Of a stretch of 64,000 bases of DNA, positions 45,673-56,431 are shown in pieces. The stretch comes from Cryptomeria japonica (Eukaryota > Streptophyta > Pinopsida > Cupressales > Cupressaceae): assembly GCF_030272615.1 (NCBI RefSeq), contig NC_081409.1, forward strand, positions 648,742,468 to 648,806,467, given 5' to 3'. The notes beneath the pieces are model-generated. The model searched no databases and was not told the DNA's origin. It saw only the letters and a program-made list of their open reading frames with translations. Positions within the stretch are counted from its first letter, which is position 1. Each line of letters opens with the position of its first letter. Made by a program: the position numbers and the translations under genes.

Positions 45673-46186
45673 ATCTCCCCCTTTGGCATTGATGGAAACA
45701 CTTAGGAAAATAAAATTTTGACATCTAAGTGTTTTACAACAAAATCATGCCATTAGCAAAATTGCTCCCCCTAAGCATATACACTATCCCTTTGAAAATA
45801 CAATGTATAACAATTTTGCATAAAGAGCATAAACATTGAGATATACAGAGCATATAATCAAAATTTGATTACCAGATACTTCTCTCAATATAATTCTTCT
45901 CCCCCTTTGCCAACAATGACAAAGTACAGCTGAACAACCCTGTTTCCATTTGATATTAAAAATAATAAAAGTTTATGACAACAAGGAATGATACTTGTCA
46001 AAAATAGATTTAAAGTCCTGTAAGAATTGTTTCATCGACAAAGACCAGGACTCAAGTAGGGAGGTGGCTATTTCTTTCTCTATTTGCATCTGGGAGACCT
46101 ATTCTTCCATAGCATCAATTGTGCTCATTTCCTATGTAATGCTTTAAGGCATCTAGGTTCAGATAGCACTTCTGAAGAATTTGCAA
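45673..46186 (-). other. Element E: polypurine tract and 3' untranslated region
   Basis: Minus-strand GCCAAAGGGGGAGAT (45673-45687) directly precedes the LTR start TGTTGAC. The same ATGCCAAAGGGGGAGAT is present in D. The remaining 500 bp up to ORF3's stop are non-coding. Confidence 0.88.
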
Positions 46187-49100
46187 TCATGGGAGTAGAA
46201 CTAGTTGACGCTCCTGCAAATCTCTGGATTGAGTGCTGATCTCTTGCTCCATTTTTGCTGACTGGATATGAAACCGGTGAATGGTTTGCCCATAAGTTGT
46301 GAAGGAATCATAAGGTGGCTTGAATGTGCTCAAGTAGGACTGCAAGTCCTTTTCAAGTTTTTGCTTCTGAGCTAGCACATCATCATAGAATAGATGGGGT
46401 TGACAGATTTTGTTGAGTAGCATATTCCCCTCATCTTGAGCATCCCTTATATCCTTTTGTTCTTTCTTCAGTTCAGTCTGGAGCTCATTCAACTTTTTCA
46501 CCAGAGCTATATTAAGAGCCTTTTGATGCTCCTTCTTGGCATTAACCTCTGCTACCTCTTCAAGGCTCTGCACCTGATCATCTACTACTATGCATAGGAG
46601 CTTTAGTCTAGCTAATGATGAATCAATGTTTGGAAGATTTGTATTGGGTATCAAACTGGTAAGCGTATCCATAGCTGCTTGGATTACATCTTACTCCTTC
46701 TTCCATCGAATGATTTCAAGGCACTCTTGAGCTACCTTGATACTCTACATTAGCTCCGTTTCAATTGCAGATTGGAGATCTATAGGACTGGAGAGGTCAG
46801 TCAGTTTGGCTTGACTCCCGGTTGCCTTCGGAGTCTCCTTCTGGGTGCTTTTCACCACTTCTCCTGCCTTGTCCTCTTCTACTTTCTCTGCTTCTCTCCT
46901 CTTCTCTGCTTCCTTGTCCTCCTCAGCCTTTTTCTTTTCTGCTTCCTTCTTCTTCTCTTGTTCCTTTTCTTCTTTTTCCTTCTTCTTCCTCTCTGCTTCC
47001 TTCTTTTTCTCCTGTTCCTTATCCTCCTCTTCTTTCTTTTTCTTTTCATCTTCTTGCTTATTTTTCTCCTCTTCATCCTTCTTTTGCTTCTCCTCTTCAT
47101 CTTTCTTCTTCTTCTCCTCTTCATCTTTCTTCTTTTTCTCCACTTCATCTTTTTTCTTTTTCTTGTCCTCATCCTTCTTCTTCTCCTCTTCTTCATCTTT
47201 CTTCTTCTTTTCCTCTTCATCGTTCTTCTTTTTCTCTTCTTCCTTCTTCTTCTGCTTCTCTTCTTCATCCTTTTTCCTCTACTTTGCCTCTTCCTTTGCC
47301 ACTTCTTGTCTATCCTCAACTTGCTTATCAGCTAGTTTAGCCTGTTACTTCTATCCTATTGCCTCAGATGGTGTTTCCTGAGTATCATCCTCAACATCTA
47401 GAGCATCGACATCAATGGTGTCGATTGGTTCAATGACTAGATTGCCTTCATCATCAAATACCTCATCCAGTTTGGATATAGCCGGTTCTTCTTCTAATTT
47501 TTGGTTGGCCAAACATGCTTTGTGAGTCTGGACAACGGTTTGCATAAACAAATGGGTGTCTTTTTCAACATCAGCAACTCTACCTTCTAATAGCTAGAGT
47601 CTTCTTTTTCTAGTGAACAAGAGTCCTTTATTTAGATCAATAACATCATATAATTCAAAATTTGATAGGTTGGGAAAGTATTGTGCAAAAACCTTCTCTC
47701 TAATTTTCTGTTCTTTCTCTATGGCAATGAGCCATCTATTATCTAATGACATATATAAAGAATCCGGTGTCTGAGACTTAATCTCTGAGGGCGACTGGTC
47801 ATTACTACACAGATACTAAATTATTTCCTTTTCAACTGCTTCCTTTTCATCCTCATTGAAGTCATCAAAATACTCAAGTAAATCATTTAACACTTTTCTC
47901 CTAATATTATTTATTGTTCTTTGACAATGTGTCAAAGGTTTATAGGAGGACATATCTATATTTACCAGTGTAGAAGATGTCAGTTCATTCTTGGTCTTCT
48001 TCTTTGCTTGACGTGTTTTCTTTGGCTTTTCCTCAGACATAGTTTCCTCTGAGTCTGGAGAGGTGTTCCTTGTCTTCCTCTTTCTCTGGAACACTTTAGC
48101 CGGTGAAGCTTCCGGTTTCTTCTTAGCTGGTGACCGCTTGGTCACTTTTGGAGTTACAGTAGTAACCAGTGCTGATGCTACAGGCACTGCCTTTGCCTTC
48201 TTCACTGCCAGTTCTTTTTCTTTCACTGCTGGTGGTTCCTCAGTCGGTGCTATCCTCTCTAGGTAGGTGCTAGTTCTCTTCACCTTAGGATCAAGCAGTG
48301 AGGAAATAAGGGTAGAGGCATACCTTTCTAGCATGTCATACATCACCTCATAGCCCATTGGCTCAACTTCTTCCTGTTTGGGTTCAATAGCCTCCACTAT
48401 GCATTGATCCACCTTGATGGTGAAATAGATGTCATATTCATATTTCTTGATGATATCACCTGAGATCCTCATCCTTTGGCTCATTTTTTGTCTGAACTCA
48501 TCAAAATACTTGTTCAGAACTTCAGGATAACCGGTTCCCACTGCTTGCAAACTTTCCTTTATCTATTTGGTAACCAGTTGGTCTGAATACCACTGAATGT
48601 CTCCCACTCCTAGGAAGTATCCTTGAAAGTAAAAGAACAACCCAACCAGTAGTTGTCCAAACTTGAACCTTAGTGCATTGTCTTGTTTGATCGACTTCAG
48701 ATTTGACAGGAGTTTCCTCTGCATGCTGGTGCACAAATCAAATGATGCATCCTCCTTTATCATCCGGTAAGAGGCATTTACCACTGCAGTAGATACAGAG
48801 TTGATTCTATTGGTAGAGAATGTCTGGTAGCCAATCACCATACATGCATACTTCACCAGATCATCCTTGATTGAATTGACTGTCATGCCATGTGAGTCAT
48901 GCATTGAACTGGTGAGCTTGGACATTTCAGTTTTGCTAACCATCCTTAGGGCTGACACATCCCCTGTATTGCAGAAACCGGTGACTGCATGAATTGCTTG
49001 CAGTGTGATATCATGTGTCCTTTCTAGGTACATCTTATCACCATGGACTCTGCTTAGAATGATCCTTATGTGATCCTCTGTAAAATCTTCCAGGAAGTAG

Positions 49101-49359
49101 ACAACATTGTGGAGCTTTTTCTTCTCCAAAAATTTAAATTCCAGTTTGATCTTCTTATCTTTTCCGCAAAATAAACCTAATTGGGTGTGGATAGCTAGAG
49201 ACCCTAGGTCTTCTATTTTTCCGTCTATGTAGTCAGAGATTCCCTCTTCTACTATCACACCAACCAGAATTGTGGTAGGGCATTATACTTGGACTTTCAT
49301 TGAATAAAATTTGCAGACTCGACAGATGCACTAGAACTGGTATGAGATGCAGAAGCCAT
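46187..49359 (-). pseudogene. Element E: family ORF2-ORF3, one long frame with amber-rich decay
   Basis: From 49258 to the TGA at 46187-46189 a single frame runs 1,024 codons, broken by six TAG (48563, 47816, 47594, 47351, 47279, 46745) and two TAA (47345, 46691) but no frameshift. The likely start is ATG at 49359 (MASASHTSSSASVE), followed by a stop and frameshift before 49258. Domains: ORF2 globular part (IRIILSRVHGDKMYL, IHAVTGF, MVIGYQTFSTNRINSV, FKFGQLLVGLFFY); a block matching D (YFTIKVDQCIVEAIEPKQ, MGYEV); a basic nuclear-signal-like linker (KKTRQAKKKTKN); the helical domain (YFDDFNEDEKEAVEKEII); an expanded KKKDEEEK repeat (about 47300-46880); and a final coiled coil (VLAQKQKLEKDLQSYL). 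Function unknown; related to C and D, not to pol. Confidence 0.85.
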
Positions 49360-49810
49360 GATAGAAACCTTAAGAACTCAAGAAATACCTTTTAAAACAC
49401 GCAAATTTTGGGCTTTCCGATTCTCCTTCACTCCTCACTTCGTCGGTAGCTGAATCACCGCTTTTTGTTCTCCACTTGACCATTTTCTATTTGAATTTGA
49501 ATCTCCTTCGCGGTTTCTCAATTTCTCCAAATCTTTGCTCAAGTCATCTTTTCATCGCTCTGCTCTTTGAAAAACTTTTCTTCGCTTGAAAACGGATAGT
49601 GAGAAATGATTTCAAAAATGCTTTTAAACATAGTCCTCACATACCATCATTAATGCTCCTCCATTAGGGCATAAACCCTAATTTTGCCTTTTTAGCATTT
49701 CCGGTCTTCTGTCAAACTACAGGTATAACATACTACTTAAGGTCTTTTATTGATGAAAATCAGGGGTTCGAAACATTTTGCTGTTTGCTCCCCCTAAGCT
49801 TTTCTGAAGC
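49360..49810 (-). other. Element E: spacer between Gag and ORF2
   Basis: About 450 bp without coding signal, colinear with the spacers of C and D. Confidence 0.5.
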
Positions 49811-51088
49811 TTAGTTTGTCGGTTCCGTGATTTCCACACTAGGTGCAGAAACCGGTTCCTCTTGTAACACCATTGGTTTCTTCTTCCAGGTTTTGTTCAT
49901 ATCTACTTGAATGGTGTCAACATCAATATCTCCTTCTAGAGTGATTGGTATATCATCAGATATGCTCTTTCTTGATCTATAGAATCTAGCAATGTGACCC
50001 AGTTTGTTGCAGTGATAGCAGACCAATCCAGGTGCTCTCCACGGTCCATTGTCCATGTTTCCATTCTTCCTTCTACATGTTGCAGCAGTATGACCATGAC
50101 CATGATAGATCATACAATTTTCTCTCCATCTAGTTGTCGCTTGATAACCACCACTTCTTGGCTAATGATTGAAGGCATTAAATTGGTTGTGATTCTGGTT
50201 CACAAAAGGTTCAGGACCAACTCCTTGGGTCCTCTGAGGATATCTTCCAGTGTCATTTATGATAGACCCACATTCAAATGCTCTATGCCCATACTTGTTG
50301 CATGCATAACAGTTACCATTGAATCTATAGGATCTAGGTACATTGTTAATAAAGTAAGGAAAATTATTGTAGGCTTTGCTCCTACATACATTGGCAGTGT
50401 GTCCTTCTTTAAGATAGTTAAAGAAAACGGGTTTGAATTTTTGCTTACCTTTTCCTTTCAATGTTGGTTGCTTCTTTGATGCTTCAGCATTTGTTCTAGA
50501 GGTCTCACCTTCCTCATGTCTAGAGAAACCAAGTCCATTGGTATTCTTTATCGGTCTAGCCGACTCAAGCTTTTGCTCTAGCTTAACAATGCTCTTGTTG
50601 AACTTAGCAAGTATTTCCTTTGACTTAGAGAGTTCTTTGGAAATAGCAGCATTTGACTCTGTTAGACTTGCATTCTCAGAGATGGCTATGTTCAGTTCAC
50701 CTTGTACTCCTTATTTTTCCACCTTGCTTGCATGGAGTTGAGCATTTAGGGCATTCATCTCTTGTTTCAACTTGGAGATCTCAAAATCTCTTTCTTTCAC
50801 TAGGTCTTCAGCTTTTCTCCGTTTCTAAAGCTCTTGACACATCTGGATAGTCAATCCTTCCAACTCCTTTCTCAGGTTGGAGTTTGATTCATTCAGCTTA
50901 TTTACTTCTACAATTAGGGCTTCCATATCTGCTTAAGCTATAGAACTATTTTCAGATAGCTCCATCAACTTTTATGCATGTTCTCTCCTTTTTGCTTGAG
51001 ATGCCTTGTATTTGACCATAAGATCATCATAGGCTTGCTTAGACTGAGTGAGCCATTGAGTAAGTTCCCTCAAGGTGTATTCCTCCAT
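49811..51088 (-). pseudogene. Element E: Gag-like protein, coiled coil plus four zinc knuckles
   Basis: Starts at ATG 51088 (MEEYTLRELTQWLTQSKQAY), 36 nt inside the primer site, and keeps one frame to TAA 49811-49813: 426 codons with internal TAA 50933, TAG 50825, TAA 50711 and TAG 50162. Residues 1-190 are coiled coil (VKERDFEISKLKQEMNALNA, ISKELSKSKEILAKFNKS). A Lys-rich linker (LKGKGKQKFKPVF) follows, then four knuckles: FNYLKEGHTANVC (first Cys lost), CYACNKYGHRAFEC, CMIYHGHGHTAATC and CYHCNKLGHIARFY. It would coat and package RNA. It matches C and D Gags in order and number of knuckles, with low sequence identity in the coiled coil. Confidence 0.8.
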
Positions 51089-51124
51089 ATCTCTTTCCAA
51101 GTGGTTAAACTTATAGAAAGGTAG

Positions 51125-51138
51125 GCTCTGATACCAAT
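51125..51138 (-). other. Element E: primer-binding site, perfect initiator-Met match
   Basis: Minus-strand ATTGGTATCAGAGC lies immediately after the LTR. TGGTATCAGAGC is the standard plant copia site complementary to initiator tRNA-Met. Confidence 0.95.
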
Positions 51139-52264
51139 TGATGAATACTAAGAGGGGCAGTGAATTAGTATGCCAAAAAACTTTGCACTTAAACACTTTG
51201 CAAGACTGACAGTAAACCAGTAAAAAAATTTAGCAGACAAACTGGTTAACAAACATGCAAACCAAATAGCTAATAATGCATTCACCCACAGAAGCACAAA
51301 TACCATAACATGAGATTTTGACATGGAAGCCCAAATGGAAAAAACCACGGTGAGATGGAACTCACAAGTAACTATCTGCCAAATAGGAACTAGACTGGTT
51401 AAGGTCTTATAATGTTCTTTACCAGAACAGATCCTGTTAGGAATCTCAATCTCTGTTAGGAGATAAGTCCAATTAAAGACTACCTTGCTAGAGGATTTTA
51501 GATCCACAGATGTGAACCACCTTGTTAGAGGATTTACAAAAGGTTTTTGGGCCTACCTAGTTAAGGGCTACAAACTTGTCAAAGATGTGAGTAATCAACA
51601 AGTGTTTGATCTAGCTAATAGCACAGATTGCTCGGTTAGATCCTTGATGGCTCATTCTTAATTCTCTATTGCATTACTTCAGTCTTCTACACATTCATAA
51701 TCTCTCCAACTCCGTAACCACCTTAAACCCTAGCCGCAATATCAACTATCACAACAACAATAACAACAACCTAAAACTCTAGACATGATGTCCTTATAAA
51801 GGAATCTGATTTCATGTTGGTCCAATAGGATTACATTACAATTTCCTAGGCTCAATGAACCTAGACATACTTGGTACCATGACACAAAAAGGCACTATTT
51901 AGGTGTCGGCACTATCAAACAATCGGTGGATGGTAACTCATCACAAACTGTCAATTGGTAACTCATCACAGAGTATTACCGGTTCATACAAAATGTCGGT
52001 TGTCAGTTTGACAAAAATGAAGACTGGTAAAAATGTGTTATGCTATTTTAATCCCTCGTACTGCTTGAGGTCAACATTCCACTTCAGGCCAGGAAACACA
52101 TTCTGCAAAACATCAATAGTCTAAAGACTATAATACAACATACCTACAACATACCGGTTGGAACAAATACCGATTGTGCTCTAACTCATACATATAAAGA
52201 GGATCTTAATGCAAGTGTGTGTCCATCAATGACAATCACAACATGAACATCAAAAATGCCAACA
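51139..52264 (-). mobile_element. Element E: right LTR (5' LTR)
   Basis: 1,126 bp, TGATGAATAC to ATGCCAACA. It aligns end to end with the left copy with scattered substitutions and short indels, so the insertion is old but clearly one event. Confidence 0.93.
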
Positions 52265-53331
52265 ACTAAACCTTACTAAGATCAAAGGAACCAAGAAAGG
52301 CACCTTTAGATATGGAAACTTAATTATTTGTTTAATGCTTTACTTTCTGAATGAGCTACCCAGTTTAGGAAAGAAGTGATGGACTCATGGCATACTAATA
52401 GGTATGCAGATCAAGATAGCTATCAACAGTCTTGGTACTAGCAAATATGAGAAATTTTGGGGTATTTTAAAACTTTTCAAGAAAACATGAGGAAAAGGGA
52501 GAGAATTTCAAAGAATATTATGGAGAAGTATTCTACTAACATATGTTTCATGGTGAAAACTGATGAAGCTCTCATGGAAGCAGTTGAACCCAGGCAAATA
52601 TGGATAGCTGAGCTTGGATATGAGGTAGATGATAGCATTTTTGAGCTTTATGCAAAGATATTGTTAGATGCCCCATTAGATGATAAGACATAACACTTTG
52701 GTACAGCAGGAGAGAAGGCTCTTGAAGTAAAAACAAGTTTTAACAAGAAGAGAAGAGAAATGAAAAATAGAGAAGATGTCTATATATGTACAAGATGTGT
52801 TGCTTAAGATAGACACTCATCTCGGCTTTAAATCTAAATAGGTGGTCAAACCGATAGAGGTTGCTATTGAAGAAGTGAAGAAGCCACAAGTTCACATTTC
52901 CCCTATCACTTTTGATTCTGATCCTGAGGATAATGAACCTATGGCTTTTAGAAAGGTACAAAGGAAGAATGTGGTAAAACCACCGGTAGAACAATAGAAG
53001 GCAGAACCTAGGAGGAGACTTGTCAGAAAGGCAGCTCAGCCTACTACACCTTTGCCACCGGTAAGGAAGCCTACGCAGAAGAGAAAACCAGTCACACTGG
53101 CAACCACAAGCAAAAAGAAGAAGGGTGATGATACTGAAACTGGTAAGACAACAATTACCTGTGCTGAAATTATTAATGAAGTTAGAAAATATGGAATATT
53201 AAAGAATATATCAAAGTATTATGAAGATTTTGAAGAAAATGAGCAAAATGAGTTAGAAGAGGCTATTTTACTGTATATAGACATCTATAAAAAAGCCTTA
53301 GTTGAAATTTTTAAGGAGATACCTTTATCCT
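52265..53331 (+). pseudogene. Element C: end of ORF2 and start of ORF3
   Basis: It resumes ORF2 with LTKIKGTKKGTFRYGNLIIC, matching D's LGKIKGDKKGTFRFGNLLVC. A TGA and frameshifts follow. The next blocks match D: YSTNICFMVKTDEALMEAVE then PRQIWIAELGYEVDD; AFRKVQRKNVVKPPVEQ-TAG; a basic Pro-rich linker (PTQKRKPVTLATTSKKKKG); and the helical domain KYYEDFEENEQNELEEAILL then YIDIYKKALVEIFKEIPLS. It is cut at 53331 by element D in the middle of the helical domain. Confidence 0.85.
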
Positions 53332-54102
53332 TGTTGGCAAATGCACACTCCAATGAGAAATTGTAGGTGATTGAAGGTATTGTCATTGATGGCAACCTTA
53401 CAATCTTATGGCACCGACACTGATAGACTCTACATCGGCATACAATTCATCGACAGCGAAAAGATGTTCACTAACACTCTGGCTGACAAGATTTTGTTTA
53501 TTGTATTTTGTATTTAATTGTAAAATATTTTTGTAAGCCGACAAGGCAAATTGTAATAAGGCTCATATATAAGTATGAGATCTTGTAGAACATCTGATAT
53601 AGGAATATGCGAGATAGATAATATGTGTGAATATGAAGGAAGATTGTGGAATAAGGTTTATGATTGTTGCATGAGCTTAAACCGGTACTAAACCTAGCAT
53701 AGTAGATGTTGATCCGAAGTAGTACATGATATTGGATTTACTTAATCCATTTTTGTAAGTCAGTGAGACTTCCCTTTTTGTATTTAAGCAATGAGCTTTA
53801 GGCAGTTGGCCTTCCTGCATGTGTAGGCCCCTATTGTATCAGTAATATTCACTTATTGGCCAGTGAGCGAATATTGTGGGTCACAAATCCCACCGAGGTT
53901 TTTCCCACACTTGATTTCGTTGTTAAAAATATTATGTTATGGTGTGCTTTGTATGTTGCGGTTGTTATTCTTATTTACTACATTAATTCTTGTTTATCAG
54001 TATACTATTTTGAGATGCAATTCATTTAATAAGTTAAGAAAATCCATTAACCAGCAAGATACGGATTCACCCCCCCTCTCAGTATCTTTGGGAATCCTAA
54101 CA
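53332..54102 (+). mobile_element. Element D: 5' LTR
   Basis: 771 bp, TGTTGGCAAATG to GAATCCTAACA. TATA box TATATAAG at 53566-53573. The GTGGGTCACAAATCCCACCG then AGGTTTTTCCCACAC motif and TTCACCCCCCCTCTCAGTAT terminal run are typical of SIRE-like copia LTRs. Confidence 0.95.
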
Positions 54103-54116
54103 ATTGGTATTAGAGC
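54103..54116 (+). other. Element D: primer-binding site
   Basis: ATTGGTATTAGAGC directly follows the LTR; one base differs (C to T) from the initiator-Met site. Confidence 0.9.
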
Positions 54117-54173
54117 TTGGTCCTCTATTTTCAAAAGCCTAATAGGTTGAGGAAGATCCTGACACCGGTACAG

Positions 54174-55285
54174 ATGGATAATCTGAGAAAGCAACTAGAA
54201 ACATCTCTTGCAGATTATGATGCAAAAAAGTTGAAAAATATGAAACTTGAAGATGATCTAAAGGGTGCAAAGGAAATCATTCAAGGACTTCAGGAGAATC
54301 TCACTATTTCTAGGAACAAAAGAAGAGAACTTCATGAGAAGATATAAAGTGATGATGATGAAAAAGAGACTCTTAATGATCTAGTAAGCAAACTGAAAGA
54401 AGAGAATATATCTTTGAGAAATGAGATGCAAGACATGACCATGAGATTTTGTAAAGACATTGAAAAAAAAAGAAGAATGAAGATGATTTCACTAGAAGAA
54501 TCAATGATGTTTCAAATGAAAATATAAGACTCAGTCATGAGAATGATATGTTAAAAATAGATATGATTCACTTGGAACATGATAAAACTAAACTCATGAG
54601 ATAGAAGTATTTCTTGGAAAATGAGTTGGCTAATGAAATCAACACAAGGATAAATTCAAGAAAAGTTCAGAAGAACTTGATGACATGCTGAAAAATCAGA
54701 AACCTAATGGAGACACTAATGGACTTGGCTTTGAAGTTGGTGAAAGCTTCAGCACTGCAAAAAAAAAAAGATCACAACAAACCGGTAAGACAACCTAATG
54801 CTTACAAATTTAATAAAAAATGCTTTAACTGTAACAAGTATGGTCATAGAGAAAATCAATGTAGATCTAGAAACTATCAGAACACCAATGCACCTATTGA
54901 ACAATGTTCTAAATGCAATAAAATTGGTCATAACTCAGAAAATTATAGAATGAATGTAAGATGTTATGTTTGTGGAAGATTTGGACACTTATCTAATCAA
55001 TGCAGAACACATACTGACATAGGATATGGAAAAGCAATTTAGAAAAACAATGTGACTTGTTATGCTTGTAGAAAAATTGGACATATTGCAAAAATTTGTA
55101 GAAGTAAGGCATCACCGGCAAATAACAAAGGACCCATTTTGAAAGGTAAAGAAAAGGTTGAAGAAGTAAAGTAAGAATTCTCAAAGCAATAGATTAGAAA
55201 GTTAGATTAGAGTGTTAGTGAAGCTATTCCTTCACCGATAAAACATAGTATCACTCCACCGACAGGAGGTTCTTCATCTAACTGA
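54174..55285 (+). pseudogene. Element D: Gag-like protein, coiled coil plus four zinc knuckles
   Basis: Starts MDNLRKQLETSLADYDAKKL at ATG 54174. The coiled-coil part (LEDDLKGAKEIIQGLQENL, EENISLRNEMQDMTMRF) is interrupted by TAA and frameshifts between 54347 and 54707. The knuckle part is well kept: CFNCNKYGHRENQC, CSKCNKIGHNSENY (last Cys is Tyr, as in C), CYVCGRFGHLSNQC and, after a TAG, CYACRKIGHIAKIC. A Pro/Ser tail with more stops ends at TGA 55283-55285. The shared Tyr substitution in knuckle 2 of C and D suggests it predates their divergence. Confidence 0.8.
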
Positions 55286-55588
55286 AGAGAATCCTTTGGG
55301 GGTATCGTAACAAATTGAAAAACATGCTAATTTACCCTTGGTTGATGGTGGGAAGTTAAATCACTTCTTTATCGGTAGATGAGTTAAGTTTTCACTTAGC
55401 CGACGAACATTAAATGTCACAGTTGAAGGAAATGACACTATAAAGCAAGTGTTTTGGCTCTTTTTTCATTCACTGAGCATTCAAATTTCTTGAGAGCATG
55501 AAAATCCCAAGCGAAGGCATCCACAACGAGAAGTGAAGAAAATCATTCAAGCACTCATACCTAAAGGCAGATTAAGGTATTTATAACA
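55286..55588 (+). other. Element D: spacer between Gag and ORF2
   Basis: About 300 bp without coding signal; contains the CACTGAGCATTCAAA word shared with element C. A second promoter or splice site cannot be excluded; none is evident. Confidence 0.5.
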
Positions 55589-56431
55589 ATGGCTTCCTCC
55601 TCTGCACCTGAATTCATTACAAACCCTACTATAATTGAAGTTGTTAAGCACCCTAGGCCAGTATTTAAAATCATTCCTGAAATTGCGAAGAAAGATGATA
55701 CCCTAGGAGCATTCTCACAAATACCCAAAGGAGTTTCTTATGCCGAAGATACTAGAATCTACATACATTGTCATATAGATGAACTAGGAGATGATGAGAT
55801 TAAGAACATGTACAAGACTATTATATGTGATGAAAATGGAAATGTTAAACTGGAACATAAGATAATTGAAACCCTAGGTTTTGTGGAAATTCTTAGTATC
55901 CCTGATTTTCTGAAGGATGTTATAAGGATTGTGCTAAGTAGAGTACATGGAGAGTTCTTTTGGTTGGATTCAATTCACAAGATAACTAAAGAAGTAGTTA
56001 GGGCAGTGACAGGCTTACCTTCCACTGATAGTAGGCCTAACACAAGTAAAAAGATTCCAAATTATACTATAATAACCCTAACTGGCGCAACCTTTGATAA
56101 GAGATCCCTAAGAGTAAATGATGTTAAGAATATCAATGTAAGGTTCATAAGCATGATCCTTGGATACAAGGTTACACATGCCAATAGATTAAACTATGTT
56201 TCTATCTTATGTATCAAAAGTGCCTATGACATGGTAAACAACAATGCAAAAATTTATATTTGTGAATGGTTGAAAGATGAACTAATAGACAATCTAGGGA
56301 AGATAAAAGGTGATAAGAAAGGTACATTCAGATTTGGCAACCTGCTTGTATGTTTAATGTTATATATTACCAAGCAAGTTCCCAATATTGGAACAAATGA
56401 TTTTGGTTTTGACATACCGGTAGAAAAATAG
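55589..56431 (+). CDS. Element D: family ORF2, intact 280-codon globular domain
   Basis: The best-preserved copy of the unknown family protein, starting at ATG 55589 (MASSSAPEFITNPTIIEVV). Conserved blocks against C and E: RPVFKIIPEIAKKDDTLGAF (residues about 24-43), IRIVLSRVHGEFFWLD (110-125), VVRAVTGLP (133-141), LTGATFDKRSLRV (160-172), SMILGYKVTHANRLNYV (184-200), ICEWLKDELIDNLGKIKG (223-240) and GTFRFGNLLVCLMLYI (245-260). No Cys/His metal site, no DDE or YxDD motif, no signal peptide. The layout, RVHG followed by (A/R)AVTGLP and a late hydrophobic FG-LL block, loosely recalls the putative plant transposon protein domain found in other plant repeats; that comparison is unverified. It ends at TAG, after which the same frame stays open. 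Confidence 0.85.
   Translation: MASSSAPEFITNPTIIEVVKHPRPVFKIIPEIAKKDDTLGAFSQIPKGVSYAEDTRIYIHCHIDELGDDEIKNMYKTIICDENGNVKLEHKIIETLGFVEILSIPDFLKDVIRIVLSRVHGEFFWLDSIHKITKEVVRAVTGLPSTDSRPNTSKKIPNYTIITLTGATFDKRSLRVNDVKNINVRFISMILGYKVTHANRLNYVSILCIKSAYDMVNNNAKIYICEWLKDELIDNLGKIKGDKKGTFRFGNLLVCLMLYITKQVPNIGTNDFGFDIPVEK

Larger units (their letters stand above)
44542..52264 (-). mobile_element. Element E: complete family member inserted in C
   Basis: 7,723 bp on the minus strand: LTR 51139-52264, perfect primer site, Gag, ORF2/ORF3, polypurine tract, LTR 44542-45672. Flanks GCTAA (44537-44541) and ACTAA (52265-52269) form a 5-bp target duplication with one difference, and removing E plus one copy restores C's ORF2 frame. 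It has no protease, integrase, reverse transcriptase or RNase H. Confidence 0.93.

Noticed and set aside
46772-47381. Three overlapping plus-strand frames of 170-187 codons rich in Leu, Phe and Ser
   Set aside because: They mirror the KKKDEEEK repeat of element E ORF3 on the minus strand; only the minus frame continues into conserved blocks shared with D.
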